Below are positions 62,609 through 64,000 of a DNA stretch of 64,000 nt, one piece after another (position 1 is the stretch's first letter; each line of letters begins with the position of its first letter). The stretch covers positions 453,992 through 517,991 of the forward strand of contig JADJMZ010000005.1 in assembly GCA_016709315.1 (NCBI GenBank). The letters are read 5' to 3'. This DNA is from Ignavibacteria bacterium. Its GTDB lineage: Bacteria; Bacteroidota; Ignavibacteria; Tepidaquicellales; Tepidaquicellaceae. The position numbers and the translations under genes are program-made. The notes under the pieces were generated by a model. It had not been told where the DNA came from. It saw nothing but the letters and a program-made list of their open reading frames with translations, and ran no database searches.

Positions 62609-63292
62609 TTATGAATTACTATTATCATTTGATTCCTTCTTATCATCCGGAATATATTTCTGTTTAACTTTTTCTAAATTACCTAATAAACTCCCTAAGA
62701 CTTTACCCGGATCAACACCTTTTAATATATTATCTAAATCTTCTCTTAATCTTTTCTGTATTTTATCCTCTATTTGATTTCTAACTATTATTCTGTCGAT
62801 ATAAAATAACATATCACTATGTCTCCTTAGTTTTTTATTATCTCTTACAGATTCATAAAATTCAAAATCATCTTTTCTGCTTAATTCATCTATCATTATT
62901 TTTTCCGATTCCCTGTCTAACTTCTCGTTTACTAATATTGTATTCCTGAATTCATCATAGTCTGAAATACCAATAGGTTTCTTTAAAAAATTCTCTGATT
63001 CATTATATTCTCTTTCATAAGCTCTTTCAGTTTCATATTTCACCAATTTTTTGACATCATCTTCATCTGAAGTGTATAATAATGCAAACTTGTTAACGGG
63101 ATCAATATATTTAAATACCAAATCAAACTTTCCTCACTAAAGCATTCACTGCATTTAAACATATTTAATGTTCCGTCTAAAACTTTCTCTTAATTCAGGA
63201 TTCATAGCAACATCAACATGCCGGTAAACTATAACTTCATTTTCTTTTTCACATCTACGGCATTTTATTATTTGAGTATTAGATATTGTCAT
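62609..63292 (-). pseudogene. CpXC-domain protein (copy A), frame-broken
   Basis: The ATG at 63292 gives MTISNTQIIKCRRCEKENEV and YRHVDVAMNPELRE. Two shifts at three-A runs on the minus strand (63184-63186 and 63130-63132) separate KVLDGTLNMFKCSECFSEE and FDLVFKYIDPVNKFALLYTSDED. Adding two and one A gives 228 residues: a CpXC domain with Cys11, Cys14 and the second CSEC pair, then a helical region (LRRHSDMLFYIDRIIVRNQ) and a polar tail KKESNDNSNS. Paralogue of copy B 38 bases downstream. Confidence 0.72.
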
Positions 63293-63365
63293 GATCATAC
63301 TTTTTTATTTACTAAACCAATTCAGAACTAACAAATTTATGTTAATCTTAAAACTGATTTTTAAA

Positions 63366-64000
63366 TTAAAACTCTTTTAAACTATCAGCATTTTCTTCAA
63401 ATCCGTTCGAATAATTCTTTTTCATTTCTTCCCAGTCCGGGTCAGGTATCTCTTTTACCGAAATGGGAAAGAATGTATCATTCTTTAAAACGTATTTAAT
63501 AGTTTTTATTTTGCCGGTTGTCGGACAGCAGTTCTTGTCATTTATGTTGAACATTTGAAATTCATTATAAAGCTTTCTGTCTTTTACATAATATTCATTA
63601 AGGCCAACGAATCCACTATCAAATTTTCCATCTCCGTCAAATATTTCCAATTTCTTCCATTTATTGTTAATAAAAATATAAATATTAGAATAATCATAAC
63701 CTGAACTTCCCCTGCATACTGAATGCAATATCATTTCAGGAATTTCATTTTTTGTTATATCAGTAAGTTCTATTCCTGTAAAGTATCCATTCGTTGAATC
63801 TGTTGATTCGCAAAGTATTTTATCATTATTAAACAGGACACTTTTAATAATACATAACTCTTCGACGGGTCTGTTTTCTGATTTAGCATAGACTTTAAAG
63901 TTTTGAAAAATGAACTGTCAGTTTCAAATGAGTTTTTCATAAAATTCGAATTATTACCGATATTACTTATTTCACTTTGTTCTGCAATCTTTTTTGCAAC
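63366..64000 (-). pseudogene. Unknown protein, cut by the window edge and frame-broken
   Basis: A frame open to the window edge reads VAKKIAEQSEISNIG and SFETDSSFFK; after a shift at four A on the minus strand (63901-63904) it continues NFKVYAKSENRPVEELCIIK, ILHSVCRGSSGYDYSNIYIF and INDKNCCPTTGKIKTIKYVL to the stop at 63366. Adding one A gives one frame of at least 211 residues. The body is beta-rich, and the N-terminus lies outside the window. No family recognised. The coding region upstream of residue 1 cannot be judged. Confidence 0.5.

Overview
The window is a low-GC chromosomal segment of a bacterium of the Bacteroidota/Chlorobi side of the tree, most likely an Ignavibacteria-type lineage. 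The evidence is a PorV-type outer-membrane protein, secreted proteins with type IX secretion (T9SS) C-terminal sorting domains of the 'NYPNPFNP' kind, a GWxTD-domain protein, a large carboxypeptidase-regulatory TonB-dependent receptor, separate secD and secF, and several TTG starts. Promoters that can be read look like TTGAC(A)-N17-TATATT rather than the Bacteroidia TAnnTTTG type. The lineage is an inference from gene content; no 16S gene is present.

Layout. 1-2.0 kb: N-terminal part of acetyl-CoA synthetase and a lone sulfotransferase (minus strand). 2.2-7.4 kb (plus): fatty-acid genes fabD and fabG with a DUF3109 protein, a lipoprotein, a methylmalonyl-CoA mutase catalytic subunit and an SDR oxidoreductase. 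7.5-12.8 kb (plus): secD-secF-STAS from a strong promoter, a terminator, then purA and an ASCH protein. 12.8-20.7 kb: DoxX, YbaN, a membrane-anchored metallophosphoesterase, tRNA-Cys and tRNA-Gly, gap, and a tandem pair of DUF6056-like membrane proteins. 21.2-29 kb (plus): efp-accB-accC, a FabI-like reductase, a large tubulin-like protein with a SHOCT-like tail, and a FmdB zinc ribbon. 29-43 kb (minus): lptB, pdxJ, a CPBP protease, a YbbR protein, GWxTD, PorV, two large T9SS-type secreted proteins and a TonB-dependent receptor. 43-58.5 kb (minus): a 2-hydroxyacid dehydrogenase, engB, and the S10/spc/alpha ribosomal cluster from rplB to rplQ with secY, map, infA and rpoA. 58.5-64 kb: a 38-unit perfect-period 21-bp tandem array, then an accessory minus-strand cluster (zinc-ribbon/TPR-like/membrane protein, HIRAN protein, unknowns, two CpXC-domain paralogues).

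Two features stand out. First, the ribosomal cluster is atypical: it starts at rplB behind its own candidate promoter (no rpsJ-rplC-rplD-rplW), and a tRNA-Gln lies inside the spc part between rplR and rpsE. Second, about eight genes between 31.7 and 64 kb are broken by one- or two-base shifts, nearly all at short homopolymers, including the essential secY, rplQ and rpsQ. Each can be rejoined to a sensible full-length protein, so consensus-sequence errors are the simplest explanation. A separate in-frame TAA interrupts the TonB-dependent receptor. No such break was seen in the first 31 kb.

The best candidate for something undescribed is the right-hand end: a 21-bp (7-codon) array without a single indel over 798 bp that forms the 3' end of a zinc-ribbon membrane protein gene, next to HIRAN and paired CpXC genes. 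Its function cannot be told from sequence alone.
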